Part shown: positions 9,830 through 20,254 of the stretch, one piece after another
How the letters are laid out: every line of letters starts with the position of its first letter
Position numbering within the stretch: position 1 is the first letter of the stretch
Assembly: GCF_014898055.3 (NCBI RefSeq)
Contig: NW_023601543.1
Span: forward strand, 8,736,440-8,800,439
DNA length: 64,000 nt
Direction of reading: 5' to 3'
DNA from: Talpa occidentalis
Taxonomy: Eukaryota; Chordata; Mammalia; Eulipotyphla; Talpidae
Position numbers and translations under genes: made by a program
The notes under the pieces: generated by a model
Databases searched by the model: none
Told to the model about the DNA's origin: nothing
Seen by the model: only the letters and a program-made list of their open reading frames with translations

Positions 9830-9935
9830 GAAGGGCCTTGCTGATCCCTGCTTCAATTCCCCTCATTTTCCAGGAAGAGGGAATGGAGATTCAGAGCAGC
9901 AGAGGCATTTGACCAAAGAAAGCAGTGAGTTGGCT
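9830..9935 (-). mobile_element. MIR fragment
   Basis: TTCCCCTCATTTTCCAGGAA followed by GAGGGAATGGAGATTCAGAG and CAGAGGCATTTGACCAAAG is the antisense MIR core (cattttacagatgaggaaactgaggc...cttgcccaag), diverged. Confidence 0.6.
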
Positions 9936-10128
9936 CCTCTTTGACCCCCCCTTTCTGTGCCTTCTCTGCTCTATCCTGAACTCCTGAAGGGGATTCTCGC
10001 CAAGTACAAAGAGTTGTGTGTGGACTCTTACTGAAGAACGAGAAGTGATTTGTTATAATCTCACAGTGTATTTCAAGTAATAAGCCAATTGCGGTCAACT
10101 CCCAACCTGGTTTGAAATAGCAACCTCT

Positions 10129-10397
10129 GGGCCTCCGTGGGTGGCACAGGTGGTTGAGCGCTGGGCTTTGAAGCTGCCCACAGCCTCTGCAGCACCGGTT
10201 CGATCCCCGGCTATGGGTGAGGGTCCCACATGGCGTGCAGACCTCTCCTGCTGCGCCCTCTGCTCCCCTCAGCAGTATATTTCATCATTCTGCCTGTTCT
10301 GTTTCCCGCTCTGGCTCTGGTGAATTCTCTCACCCTCCCGCGCTTCTGACTGTGCCCAGTGCTTGTATAAATAAATAAATAAATCATAAAAAAAAAA
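10129..10397 (+). mobile_element. tRNA-derived SINE, younger subfamily (A), full length
   Basis: Complete sense copy. The head GGGCCTCCGTGGGTGGCACA carries a pol III A-box-like TGGCACAGGTGG and an intact B box GGTTCGATCCC. The body has GGGTCCCACATGGCGTGCAG, TCTGGCTCTGGTGAATTCTC and CCCAGTGCTTGTATAAATAA, with an A-rich tail. A perfect 15-bp target duplication, GAAATAGCAACCTCT, lies at 10114-10128 and 10398-10412, the hallmark of L1-driven insertion. Confidence 0.96.
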
Positions 10398-10564
10398 GAA
10401 ATAGCAACCTCTGCTTTGGGTGGTCATTTCTTTTCACTAGTGCCTTCCCCCTTCTGTATTACCTGCCACTGTTGCAGAGCATGTAGAGAGGCAAGCATAC
10501 TCTTCTCTTTTGACTTCTGAAAAATGTAATGATTCTACCTAGTCAGCAACCTGTAGTCAAGCGA

Positions 10565-10690
10565 GCAGGACGCTCTGTAACCAGGGGGCTGGCTTTGAGT
10601 CATGGCTGCCCACCCTACCAGCTACTAGCCTTGTGAGCCTTTGGTAGGAAACTTCTCAGAGCTGTGGGAGCATTTGGTACTTGAAGGATG
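10565..10690 (+). mobile_element. MIR fragment
   Basis: GGCTTTGAGTCATGGCTGCC, CTACCAGCTACTAGCCTTGT, GAGCCTTTGGTAGGAAACTT form the sense 5' and core part of MIR (gactctggagtcagactgcc...taccagctgtgtgaccttgggcaagt). Confidence 0.6.
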
Positions 10691-10974
10691 TGAGGAAGGC
10701 TGGTGGGCAGGAAGTGATGGCTGGCCTGGAGCTCTAGAATCCCACATAGTCTCTGTGGCTGAGTTGACATCATGATTATGATCATTTGGAGCCGCATTGC
10801 TAGACAGCTCTTGGGTAAACTTGCCTCTTGTTGGCATTAGATCGGAACATTTCCTTTTGCTGTTACGATGTTTTTCTGCTATTCAAGATGCCACTTAAAA
10901 CATCTTTTTCTGGAACAGGACCTAGTCTCAATGAAAAGAAATATTTGTGTATGTGCCTTTGTGTATAATTAATT

Positions 10975-11070
10975 AATTCATGAAAAACATATTGTGTTTA
11001 CTATATGCAAGGCACTATTCCTGGCCCTCAGACCACAATTCAATGAAATGATAATGGAAGACAGGTGAAG
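10975..11070 (+). mobile_element. Ancient interspersed repeat fragment, family unassigned
   Basis: AATTCATGAAAAACATATTG, TGTTTACTATATGCAAGGCA and CTATTCCTGGCCCTCAGACC match the order of the old 'caacaaatatttattgagcacctactatgtgccaggcact' family. Confidence 0.5.
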
Positions 11071-11154
11071 AGGGGGAGGGGCAAATAGGGAGGGTGAATG
11101 GCACAGAGAATCGCAATAGCAATGGCTGCCTTTTTCTGGTTGCCTGCTGTAGGG

Positions 11155-11340
11155 CAGCCATTGGTGGGGCTATATATGCATTATCTCACCAGACCCTCAC
11201 TAGAGGCTAGTCCCCTTATCACCTCCCTCTGACAGTGATGAAGCAGAGGCCCAGTGAAGTTGAGCTACTTGCTGAGACTCACACATCTTAGCAATTGGTA
11301 GAGCTTGAACTTGAATCCTGTTGTCATGGCTCCAGGGCCC
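11155..11340 (-). mobile_element. MIR
   Basis: Antisense MIR: GCATTATCTCACCAGACCCT, CCTCTGACAGTGATGAAGCA, GAGGCCCAGTGAAGTTGAGC, TACTTGCTGAGACTCACACA, GAGCTTGAACTTGAATCC. Long and well ordered. Confidence 0.8.
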
Positions 11341-11399
11341 GAGTAATGTGATTAAAAGGGCTGTATAGTGAATGTTAATGGGTTAAAGGCTCCCTGGGG

Positions 11400-11545
11400 G
11401 GTAACAAGAATGCTTTAAATTCAATTGTGACCTTTGCTCAAATCTGTGAAATAATACAAAATAGTCATTGAGCTGCATACTTCAAGTTGATGAAATGTAT
11501 AGTGTATCTATATTATATCTCAAAGCTGTTATTATAAAAAGGCTA
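11400..11545 (+). mobile_element. Old L1 3' end
   Basis: Contains TGAGCTGCATACTTCAAGTT, GATGAAATGTATAGTGTATC and TATATTATATCTCAAAGCTG, ending GTTATTATAAAAA. This matches the standard 3' terminus of older mammalian L1s (tgaattatatctcaataaagctgttattaaaaa). It directly abuts the next MIR. Confidence 0.7.
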
Positions 11546-11710
11546 ATGCTAATTGAGAGCTTACACAATGCTAAGAATTTTATAAGTTTGATTTTTTAAA
11601 AATCTCGTAGCAGCCCTGTGAAGTAGTTACACCATAGTCCCATTTTGCAGGTGAGGAAACTGAGACGTAAATCCACTAAGACACCGGCTTGAGATCATGC
11701 ACTGACACTT
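11546..11710 (-). mobile_element. MIR
   Basis: Antisense MIR: ATTGAGAGCTTACACAATGC, AGCAGCCCTGTGAAGTAGTT, CCCATTTTGCAGGTGAGGAA, ACTGAGACGTAAATC, then GGCTTGAGATCATGCAC. Confidence 0.85.
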
Positions 11711-12440
11711 GGGCTTTTATTTGTCTCCTGAAAACAAGGTAGAGATTGGTTTTGTCTTTGGTAGAGAAGAAATATGGCCTCCGTTTTTGTTGGCTTTAGA
11801 ATTTGTTATCGTTTCTACCGCTAAATGGTCAAGGAATAAAGGGGCCCCGTTTCTGCCGTACCACTACTCACATGTGCTATTTGTGCATGTGGAGGAAGCT
11901 GGGGGGCAGGGAAGGTGGGTGGTGATGGTGGGTGTTCTTCCTGCAATTTAGTGATTAAATTTTAATATGTCAGGTATAAACTGGAGATTGAAAAATGCTT
12001 CCTATCAAGGAGTTTCGAGGGAGGAAAATATAAGCTGTTTCTCCTGCTCCTTTTTGGCAGAACTGAAGCATTTTATTTTCAATGCACTGTTCATTTTGGG
12101 TGTTCTGTTTTGTTTCCCTTATGTAAACTTTCTCCATTTATGACATGTAGCAGTGTGGGTTTTTTCTAGAAACAGATAGCATTCATAAAATGAAACAGTT
12201 TCATTGGGGACATTTTCCGTGGCACTGAGACAGAATTATCTTGGCAGAAATACTGGAATCCTATAAAATAGAGTTAATATTGATATACTTTAATCAAAAA
12301 TGTTTGTTTAGAAGCAGTGAAGCCGCTCATTGTTAGGCAGTCTCTGTTCTATCCTTAGTCTCTCTGCTAAAAACAGCTCTCATCTTTGGACTGTGTGACG
12401 CCGTAACTGTATTTCCAAATTTTCTTGCCCCGGCAGTAAA
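11711..12440. other. Unassigned, AT-rich in its second half
   Basis: No gene or named repeat. 12050-12440 is AT-rich with long T runs; no transposon ends are visible. Confidence 0.35.
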
Positions 12441-12444
12441 AGAA

Positions 12445-12960
12445 AACTTTTTAACGAAAGACTTTATTGAGGAATCATTGAGAAATATAAATATATGTAT
12501 TTAAAGGGTGTGATGGAATGATTGGGTGTATGTACACATGGTAAAATAATTGCCAAAATCAAAGGTAATGAACACACCTTAGCCCACAGCTTTAACACAA
12601 TCATCGCTGTGTGTGTATGTGTGTGAGTGTTTAAAACCTAAAATCCACACTCAGCTGCTTTCACGTGCACCACACCACATGACTAATACAGTCGCCGTGC
12701 ATGAGTATTGAGTTGCTTCCCCCCGGCAGTATATGTTCTTTGACCTACATCACCTGCTTTTCCTCGCCCGCAGCCCTTGGCAGCCAAATTCTACCCCTTG
12801 TTTCTGTGAGGTGGGTTTTTTGCAACAGCACTCTTGAGGGTCAGGATGGTACTGGGCGCCCAGCCTTGCCTCACTGCGCTGGCGTACAGTTACTCCCAGG
12901 CCTCACTGGTGTCGATCACATGACCATGGGGTTCATGTTGGTCTTAAGTCCCCACAGGCA
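12445..12960 (-). mobile_element. Old L1 3' region (L1M type)
   Basis: Antisense L1 3' UTR phrases: GACTTTATTGAGGAATCATT, GTATTTAAAGGGTGTGATGG, GTGTATGTACACATGGTAAA, ATCAAAGGTAATGAACACAC, then GTGTGTGTATGTGTGTGAGT and AAAACCTAAAATCCACACTC. The order matches older mammalian L1 tails. The distal limit is uncertain. Confidence 0.65.
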
Positions 12961-13199
12961 GAGGAGCTGTGCTGGCCACTCTGGCTGGGGGTGCATTCTG
13001 TGTTCCACCTGCCTGTGCCCCGGAGATCACGCTCACATGTAGTGACTAGAGTGCCTCTTGCTGTTTTAAGCAGCCAGGTATTTTATAAAGTGCTGATAAT
13101 TAGGCACCAACAAAATGGCTGGGATAGGGGGGCGGGGCCTGTTTTTATTAATTAAATGAGATAATACTAGGTGTTCAATAAAATGGTAGGTACTACTGC

Positions 13200-13455
13200 T
13201 GCCTCACCTCTGCTCTTCCTCCCCCATGTCTTCTCCTCTTCCTCCCCTCCTCTGTTTCCTTTCCTTCTCTCTTCCTCCCAAGACCGCGTCTTCTAGCTCT
13301 TCATCTTCTATTTCTTTTTCCTCCTCCTCTTCTCCTTCTTGTTCTGCTACCCCCTCCAATTCCTCTTGTTCCTCCTTCTTCCTCTCTTCCCTCCTTGCTC
13401 CCCTCACCCTCTTCTTCCTCCGCTCTTTCTCTTCCTCTTCCTCACCTCTTCATCC
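13200..13455 (+). repeat. Polypyrimidine (CT-rich) tract
   Basis: About 250 bases almost wholly C and T, with TCTTCCTCC words in variable phase. The two overlapping frames (Ser-rich on plus, Glu-rich on minus) are compositional artefacts. Long purine-pyrimidine asymmetry of this kind can adopt triplex (H-DNA) structure. Confidence 0.9.
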
Positions 13456-13769
13456 ACCATTTTATTGTCCCAATGGCAATTTATATTTTCTACTGGGAAA
13501 AACATGAATATCTGTTCATGACAGAATCCTCATAATTCCTGTGGGCTAAAACCCCCAGAAGAGTGGAGGTGACACCCGAGGCACAAAGACAGCCCTGTGG
13601 CACCTCCTCCTTCTCTCTCTCCCCCACCACCTTTCTCTCATTCTTTGGTTAAATCTTTATATATTTATTTTAAACTCTCCCAAGACTCACTGGAGAGTCA
13701 GAGTGAGCCCTAGCAGATGGCCTGGGAGGCTCGCTTTCATAAGCTTACCCTTCTCTTTCCAGCACTGAA

Positions 13770-14015
13770 GGATAAACATTTCACCATCAGCATATTTTAC
13801 CGATGACCTAAGGCTTTCTGATAACGTCCCATCTGCGGGACCTGGTTGATTTTGTCGCCTCAACTTTCGAGAGTTTTATTGTGTGTTGCATATTCCTGAC
13901 AACTGACCAGTTGCTTCTGGTGCAAGGAGAGCCATCTCACAGTAGTGATATGCTCCCGTCATAATTGTCGGTGCTGTAACACATGAAACTTATTCTGAGG
14001 GCCCAGGTAGCCCCA
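13770..14015. other. Repeat-free block, candidate conserved noncoding element
   Basis: No transposon signature from about CACCATCAGCATATTTTACC to GGCCCAGGTAGCC. Ends just before an L2 fragment. Retains several CpGs and motif-like words such as TGATAACGTCCCAT. Conservation was not tested. Confidence 0.25.
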
Positions 14016-14024
14016 ACGATGCCT

Positions 14025-14172
14025 CTCACATGCCTGTGTTTATTCTACTTCATTGTACTGGTTGGTGGACTTGTCTACCCCCTTCCTCCTCTGCTCCTCA
14101 AGAGCAAGACTGCATCTTAATCACTTTTATGTCCCCAGGGTCTGATACATATTAAAAGTAGAATCACAATGA
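14025..14172 (+). mobile_element. L2 3' end
   Basis: TTGGTGGACTTGTCTACCCC, CTCCTCAAGAGCAAGACTGC, ATCTTAATCACTTTTATGTC, CCCAGGGTCTGATACATATT. This is the L2 3' terminus (gtctgtctcccccactag...gagggcaggga...tgtatccccag...gtgcctggcacat). Confidence 0.7.
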
Positions 14173-14339
14173 AAAAATAACATGGCCTCTACCCAAAGGA
14201 TAATTTACAAGCTTCTGAAGCTTTCTGGAAATGTCCCGGGGCTCGGCTTCCTCATCTGTTTGGCAGATGCAATAGTGATTTCATACAGCGGCTGCTCAGG
14301 GTCTTGCTCCTCTCCCTCTAGCTGCTGCTGCCACGACTT

Positions 14340-14600
14340 TTTTAATTTATTGTATTATTTTTTATTGAGGTAACATGGGTTTATAACACTGTATATGGTT
14401 TAGGGATACAGGGTCACACCTATTCAGATTTGTGTCACCACACCACACCCACCCACCACCAAGGTGCCCATAGTCCATTGGGCCCCCTCTCCCGCTTTGC
14501 TCCTTCGTAGAATCTTCTAGATCCCTCTGTCCTTTAGCTCAGTGTTTGCATCAGCAAATCCAGACCCCTTATACTTGGCAATGTACAGTCTAAAATCCAT
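14340..14600 (-). mobile_element. L1 3' UTR, middle-aged lineage subfamily
   Basis: Antisense L1 end: TTTTTTATTGAGGTAACATG, GGTTTATAACACTGTATATG, then CACCACACCACACCCACCCA and CCATTGGGCCCCCTCTCCC. The same wording recurs at 20.27 kb and 21.83 kb. Similar ttattgaggtaacattgg tails are known in several laurasiatherian L1s. Confidence 0.8.
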
Positions 14601-14869
14601 TCGTAAAGGATGTCCAAGTCCCCTTTCTCTTCCTGGAGCAACTTGCACATATTTTCATTAGCAAGTTTGGGACTCTAACTAGATTTGAGGAGCTGCCTTT
14701 TTTTGCTCACTGTCTCTGTGCCTGAACCCAATAAAAGGAGTCATTAAAATATTTAAATCACATACCAGGAACAATAATGAGGACACACATCTCAGAGGCC
14801 CAAATCGATTTTCCTGTGCTCCCACTCCATCTGTGAATTCTGCTTCTCTGTTCGGCCCTAAAGTTTCTA

Positions 14870-15760
14870 AGTGGGCCAGCAGACAGATCTGGGCTTCTGT
14901 GAGCAGAGCGCATCCTTGCCTTTAGAAGCTTTTGGCATTGGGGTTGAACAAATTCATGTTGGGAAGAGAGGGAGAAGTCACCCTGGCCTTCGAAGCACCC
15001 CCTCTGTGGTGGAGAAGCTCGACGGCCCTGGGAAAGTCACCAAACTTCTCTGTGGCTCCGGTGAGTCATCCGACGAATGAAGGCAGCCAGTCTCATTGCC
15101 TCTGTATCTGTCCCGGGCCACCGGCAACGCCCTGACATTCACCCTGGATTATTTTAGGGTACTTTAGGAATTGGCTTTAGGATGGTTCCTCAGTCCTGGA
15201 TCTTGCTTTAGAGGTGCTGGTTTGCTTCAGCTCCAGTTTGCAAATAGACAGGGTCAGCATGCCCATGCAGTGTCAGAGAAGTTGCTTCTGGAATGCTGCT
15301 GTTGCCAACAGAAATCAACTGATGGCCTCCCCACATGTGTACCAAGCACACTGTATGTTTTTACACAATGGCAAAGATACCTGTCCTGGGATCTTGAGGG
15401 CCCAGGGAACTGAGGTAGCTCCTGACTGACCTCCCTTCAGAATAGGTTTGTTGAAAATACTTCACTGGCTGGACAAGTTTCCAACAGTCATTTTTAGAAC
15501 ATCTCATTTTGTTCAACTGGGAGCCCCTTGAGCTCAGAGATTAAGTATGATTCTCAATCATGACCATGAGGATAATATCTGTCAGTTGTCTGAGGTGTTG
15601 TTTTGCTTCAAGTCTTCTCTGGGGCCCTTCCATTTGCTAACAAACGAGACTGGGCATCAGGACACAGTCTTGGGGTGTTGCATTTTGTGCTTACTAGGTA
15701 GGTGATCAAATGCAGTCCACGCTTCTGAACTCCACAATGCCCTGCGGACGGTGACTTGTT
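14870..15760. other. No recognised feature
   Basis: Higher-GC unassigned DNA. The overlapping short frames have no domain. No repeat boundaries are visible apart from a possible L2 scrap near 15520 (GAGCCCCTTGAGCTCAGAGA). Confidence 0.4.
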
Positions 15761-15769
15761 TTTCTCTTC

Positions 15770-15905
15770 CTCCCCCTTTGCCTCCTCTTCCATCATCAGA
15801 CATCATCACTCCCATTTTACAGATGGAAAAATAGAGGCGAGGACAAATCAGCGGTCTTCTCCAGGGTCAGATTCTTAGTAAGCAATGAAGCAGGGACTTT
15901 AAAAT
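15770..15905 (-). mobile_element. MIR fragment
   Basis: CACTCCCATTTTACAGATGG, AAAAATAGAGGCGAGGACAA and AGTAAGCAATGAAGCAGGGA are the antisense MIR core and flanks. A 144-codon minus-strand frame runs through this MIR and is therefore not a gene. Confidence 0.8.
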
Positions 15906-16900
15906 TAAACCTTCTGTTTCCAAGCATGGTAGTTTTCTTTCCCTGACTATACCATGGCATTAGTGTGTGTCGGGTCTCAGTGAGCTGTTGGATGATGATA
16001 ATTATCATGTTATAAAGCAGTAGGGAGGAGTTGATGCTCAACCATAAACAACTGGAGGAACCAGAGATATATCGTGGTGGGTGTTGTAAATGCCCATAGA
16101 AATTCGAGAAGGGGCAAGTTATAACAGCTTCATCCATGAGAGAATACGAGTGGCAGACCTGGAAGGATGGTGGGTTTAGCAAGATAGAAGTGACAGAGAG
16201 ACAGAGGTTCGAATCTCCCAAGAGGACCATTCTCCCTCTGTAGTCCTCCACATTGACCCAGATTTTCTAACAGCTTTGTGTTCCCAACTTTGGGACAGCT
16301 GTTAGAAACAAATTGTTGAATAACAATGAAATGGGCACATTAAAAAGGGACCGGCAAGAAGTTGTATCTTTGCAGGATGGCTGTTGGAATCAGTTGAACT
16401 TCTGGTGGATATGTATTTCTTCGAAGGAATATATCAACGCCATTTCCAGTGACTGTAATGTGGGAGGGAGTGCCCCAAACACCCTTCCAGGCATACATAC
16501 AAGTATAAGTCACACACAGACGTAGCGGCAGGGTGCTCAGGACTCTCCCTATGTCATCTGCCCTAGGTCAAGGCTGTCACCTGCGTAGGTGCTGTCTCCT
16601 CTTTCCTCATTTTGCTTCTGGGTTGCCAACTATGGAAGCAGACAGCACAAGCCGGAACTTTTGAATCCATCCAGTACTGCATAGTCTGGTGTGAGAAAAA
16701 AGCTGAGTCCTGTTGACTGTTTTGACTGCATGCCTCAGGAAGTCCCCTGCAACACCACAGAGGAGGAGGGCTGGTCTTGGGAGCTGAGGGTGGCTGGGCT
16801 GGGCTAGGCGGGCCATCTACCATGGCTTTGGGCCCTGCTTTGCTGTTTGCTCTAAGGTCTTTATTGTCTTCAGAACAATCCATTTGTAATGTCTACTGGA
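15906..16900. other. Unassigned
   Basis: Nothing recognised. Short TGATGATAATTATCATG (near 15993) is a small palindrome. Frames of 70 to 106 codons here lack any family resemblance. Confidence 0.35.
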
Positions 16901-16929
16901 AATCTGCAGAATCTTCCCGGGTACTGTTG

Positions 16930-17480
16930 TCTCTGTCTTCTGGAATGCTTTTGCAGCACAGCACAATGCACTTGTTCCGGGGAGGCACACCTGCTGCTGT
17001 GTTTAGCGATTAAGCCGATTTGGAAAAAAAAGTACATTTAATTTTGCCTATTGTCATTTTAAGGGAATAGGTTGGGGCCTTGATGTATTTGTTTTTCATC
17101 GCCAAAAATATTTGAGCTTTATTTATCCTGAATATTTACCTCCTCAAATTCTAATTTTTTCCTTTAAGTATAGCAGCTCTTTCAGGTCTCTTGAAAGGCA
17201 AATAATACAGAATCCAGTGAATATTCTTCTCGAAAATAGTGAGCCTATTTCCTCATGTAAAAATATGCTCCCATGTCTGATTCAAAACCACAAATAATGG
17301 AACATGTTCAAAGCAAATGCTGTAGTTGGACTAGCAGTAAAATAAATCGCCATAGTGTTTAGGTATTTGCAGCAAAGTATTCAATAGCTTTTGGCTTCCA
17401 GGATGATTAAAAATTACATTTATTGATTTCTAACCAAACTATAATATTAATAATATCTGGCAGCACCATGGGGTATTGAC
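16930..17480. other. Repeat-free AT-rich block, candidate conserved noncoding element
   Basis: About 550 bases without a visible transposon. Rich in TTTATT/AATATT words and contains CATTTATTGATTTCTAA and TAATATTAATAATAT. Such blocks near developmental genes are often enhancers. Inference only. Confidence 0.25.
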
Positions 17481-17960
17481 TTCTTGTCAGAATGGCTTTG
17501 AGGAGAATATGGCCTTTGGTGCTGCTGCCAGCTTCTCAGTAGGGTTTGCAGTTGGGACTCTGAGTCCACTGAATTTGCCCATTAGTGGCAAATGTCTCTA
17601 CTATTGGTGGACTTGTTCAGTTTGAAGGGTCTCGAGTCATGTTTGCAGGCTGGAGAAACTCAGAGTAGCTCCACCTTACAAAAGATTCCTGCTCTTGCTC
17701 CATGTTTTCTTTTGGTCTTCCAAAGATGCAGCTAACTTTCTTGATTCTCAGTACTGTGGGGAAGAGCAGAGCGTGGGAGCTCGTTTTCCTGTTTCTTTCT
17801 TTTCAGCCAAGGAAGGTGACTCATGTAGAAAGGTAGCGATCCCCGAGTCTCCCTGGGCCTGAGAGAGAGAGCACATTCCTGAACCGAGGGCCTAGCAATG
17901 CCATGGTGTCTTCTCCAATGCTTAGCCTTTGCATTTACATTTCAAGAAAGCCCTATTCAG
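17481..17960. other. No recognised feature
   Basis: Unassigned. Purine-rich GAGAGAGAGAGC near 17862. No gene signal. Confidence 0.35.
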
Positions 17961-17964
17961 ATGA

Positions 17965-18418
17965 GTGGGCTAAGAAAACATGGTCTTTATACATAATGGG
18001 GTACCATTCAGTATGAAAAACTGAAATGTTACCATTTGAGACAACGTGGGTGGAACTGGAGGAGGTTATGCTAGTGCACTAAGTCAGAAGGAGGAAGACA
18101 CATGGAGGATGATTTCACTCTTTCGTGAAATATAGAATAAACAAACAAAGGGATAGACCAAACTAAGCCGAATCGAACCCTAGAAATCTTATGGAGAATT
18201 GAGGCCAGTAGAGGGGCAGGGTAATGGGTGGAGAACAAAGGGGGGATTACAGGGGACTGTGGTCAGGGACTCTGGGTGCTTGGTGGTGGGTGTGGTGTGG
18301 TGACATACACCTGCAAGTGTGCGTCTAACGGTGACATACACCTGCAGGTGTGTGTCTGTGCTCTGAAGCATACAGTGTTGCAAACCAGTGTTACCTCAAT
18401 AAAAAATTAACATAACAA
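17965..18418 (+). mobile_element. 5'-truncated L1, ORF2 C-terminus plus 3' UTR
   Basis: The start follows the end of L1 ORF2: CATGGTCTTTATACATAATG, GGGTACCATTCAGTATGAAA, GACAACGTGGGTGGAACTGG, GTGCACTAAGTCAGAAGGAG (coding for the conserved 'W...MEYYS...DM..NLEGI..SEISRK'-like end in decayed form). The 3' UTR follows and ends ACCTCAATAAAAAATTAACA. Within the UTR a 27-base segment is repeated with period 31 at 18300-18326 and 18331-18357. Confidence 0.85.
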
Positions 18419-18419
18419 A

Positions 18420-18940
18420 GTTGTCATTATTAGGAAGCTTTTTACCTTTCTCCCCTCGTGAATGAGTCCTGTTGTCAGGTGCTCATCTTTTTCAAAGGGA
18501 CATAGGCACTGAGGCCGCCCTCCCTCTTCCTTGTGTTTCGGGGTCCCCCCACTCCTCAGACTGGCCCTTTGAGGGCCTTCTTTCGGGTTTGGTCTTCTGC
18601 TCAAATTGCTGGTATTGTCTGTTGTCCTTGCTCCTCAGGGCCTCCCGCTCTTACTCTTATCTCCGCCATCCCTCCCTCTCCCGCCTTTTCTTTCTCCCTT
18701 CTTTGTTCTGTGGCTCCCCCTCGGTCCCTCCTTTGCTTGCCTCAATCTCTTCCTCCGTGGACAGAGATGACAGACTTTGTGAGAATCCGATGAAGTAGTG
18801 TCTGTCAAAGCCCTGGGCACAGTGCCTGCTGTCTCTTGGGTGGTAGCAGTAGGATGGTTCATTTGGAAGGGCGGCTCGAAGAAGAAAATCGAGTTGTGGG
18901 GATGTTGTAAGGACAGAGAGATACTGTCGTGTTGCCTTTG
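18420..18940. other. No recognised feature
   Basis: CT-rich patches (18650-18760) and no gene. A 163-codon minus-strand frame covers part of this and the hairpin to its right but has no recognisable domain. Confidence 0.4.
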
Positions 18941-18947
18941 TCTGAAT

Positions 18948-19043
18948 GCAGGAGGTGCTGGTGGCTCAGCATGCTGAGTGCTACCCAGTGTGTGCCTCTC
19001 AGTGCACGGAACCCCAGCATGCTGAGCCACCAGCACCTCCTGC
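18948..19043 (+). other. Perfect 29-bp inverted repeat (hairpin)
   Basis: The left arm 18948-18976 (GCAGGAGGTGCTGGTGGCTC then AGCATGCTG) is exactly the reverse complement of the right arm 19015-19043. The loop is 38 nt (18977-19014). Arms contain the self-palindrome CTCAGCATGCTGAG partly extending into the left loop edge. Twenty-nine perfect pairs in an otherwise diverged neighbourhood is far beyond chance. It could be a recent fold-back event, a small inverted-repeat element, or a hairpin RNA precursor; no flanking duplication, A tail or known microRNA seed is evident. Confidence 0.9.
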
Positions 19044-19790
19044 CTTCTGAGGGAATGAATTGTCTTGCCCCAGAAGAGCAGTTTGTAAAGGTAGCTCAGT
19101 TCCCTCAGCCTGGGTTCTGGGATCACATCTTCCTTTAATATTCAAAATAATAGCTGACCAAGTGGTGCAGTAAGTCCATGGCCTTCTTCATTATCTTCCA
19201 GGATGCCTCCCGCCGCCCCACCCCCTCCCTGATGGAGATGGGGGCTTATCTGTTTCTTGAGATGGTTCCAGCTGCCACTTGCTTCTCCACTGTCCCTTGG
19301 CTCCCCAAAGCCAAGCAGATGGTTAAAAGTATACACGAGCGTCTCTGAAGGCAGCTGTCAAGGAGGAGCGATCTGACAGCAGTGAGCATGTGCAGGGCAG
19401 TAAGTTGGAATCAGCAAGGGACATCTTAGAAGGCAAGAAATCATGGATCTGCAAGCTGGGGCATGACTGTGGCAATCCCCCCACTTCAGTAGAGCTCTGC
19501 CTTCTACGTGGTGTGTTGCAAAAGGCTGACCAGCCAGTTCCTTTCACATCTCTCTGCTTAGGATGAGTTTGCTTGCAGTGGGTGCTGTCATACTCCACAG
19601 GTGTTTGCAGCATGCCCCAGTACTCATCCTGGAAGACTTATTATTCCTGTCCCTGCAGATCGCCCCAAGCTCTCTTGCTTTCAGTTGTTCCATTTTTAGC
19701 CTTAGCGAGAGTTGTGAAACAGATTTTGTTATCGGAAGATTTGAGATGTGTTGCACTGGTGTAGACAAGGCTTTATCGAGTATTATTGCC
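19044..19790. other. No recognised feature
   Basis: No named repeat. Frames of up to 96 codons without domain. Nothing further seen. Confidence 0.35.
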
Positions 19791-19925
19791 TTATCCTAAG
19801 ATCAGTAACTCATCTTAGGGGAGAGAACCAAATCCACCTAATTAATTTTCAGCAGATAGCTTCGCTGAACGGCGGGAAGGTTTGCAGATCGCTCTGAGTG
19901 GGTCGTACATGCACGTGTACTGCTG
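19791..19925. other. Short repeat-free block with CCTAAGAT palindrome
   Basis: CCTAAGAT (19795-19802) and ATCTTAGG (19812-19819) form a perfect 8-bp inverted repeat with a 9-base loop, followed by CACCTAATTAATTTTCAGCA, a TAATTA homeodomain-like core, and several CpGs. Candidate regulatory sequence, untested. Confidence 0.25.
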
Positions 19926-19931
19926 AGGGTT

Positions 19932-19954
19932 GTTTTTTTTTTTTTTTTTTTTTG
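19932..19954 (+). repeat. Poly-T run
   Basis: About 23 consecutive T. It might be the reversed A tail of an antisense retroposed sequence (TGGTGGGGCTTTGGGGTGCC follows), but no target duplication was found. Confidence 0.7.
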
Positions 19955-20254
19955 GTGGGGCTTTGGGGTGCCAGGGGATGCTGAAGAACATGGCAGAGAA
20001 TTAATTGGGGATCTCCCTCTGCTCTATGCCTCCAAGCTACTTTTGCAGAGTTTCAGTTTGTAAATCCTGACAACTGAATGGACATATCTAATTGTCAAGT
20101 AGCTTTTTCTGTTAGCTCTGCTCCTGGGGAAGCAGGGAGGGGGAGACAGATGCCTTTGTTGTGTGAGGATTGGTGCAGCATAAAGCTCCAGCTGGGAGCC
20201 AAGGCCTTCTTAGTTATTTATGTTTTCTTAGGAAATTAAATGTAGTGCCTGATT

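Noticed and set aside
10129..10230. tRNA gene in the SINE head
   Set aside because: A and B boxes are present, but there is no acceptor-stem pairing or intact anticodon arm that I can draw, and the segment sits inside a SINE with target duplications.
15817..16251. 144-codon minus-strand open frame
   Set aside because: Contains a MIR core; a repeat in frame by accident.
18635..19126. 163-codon minus-strand open frame crossing the hairpin
   Set aside because: The reading is Arg/Lys/Gly-rich because of CT-rich DNA, has no domain, and includes both hairpin arms.
19932..19990. Antisense processed pseudogene with poly-T
   Set aside because: No target duplication flanks the T run and the adjacent sequence matches no gene I recognise.
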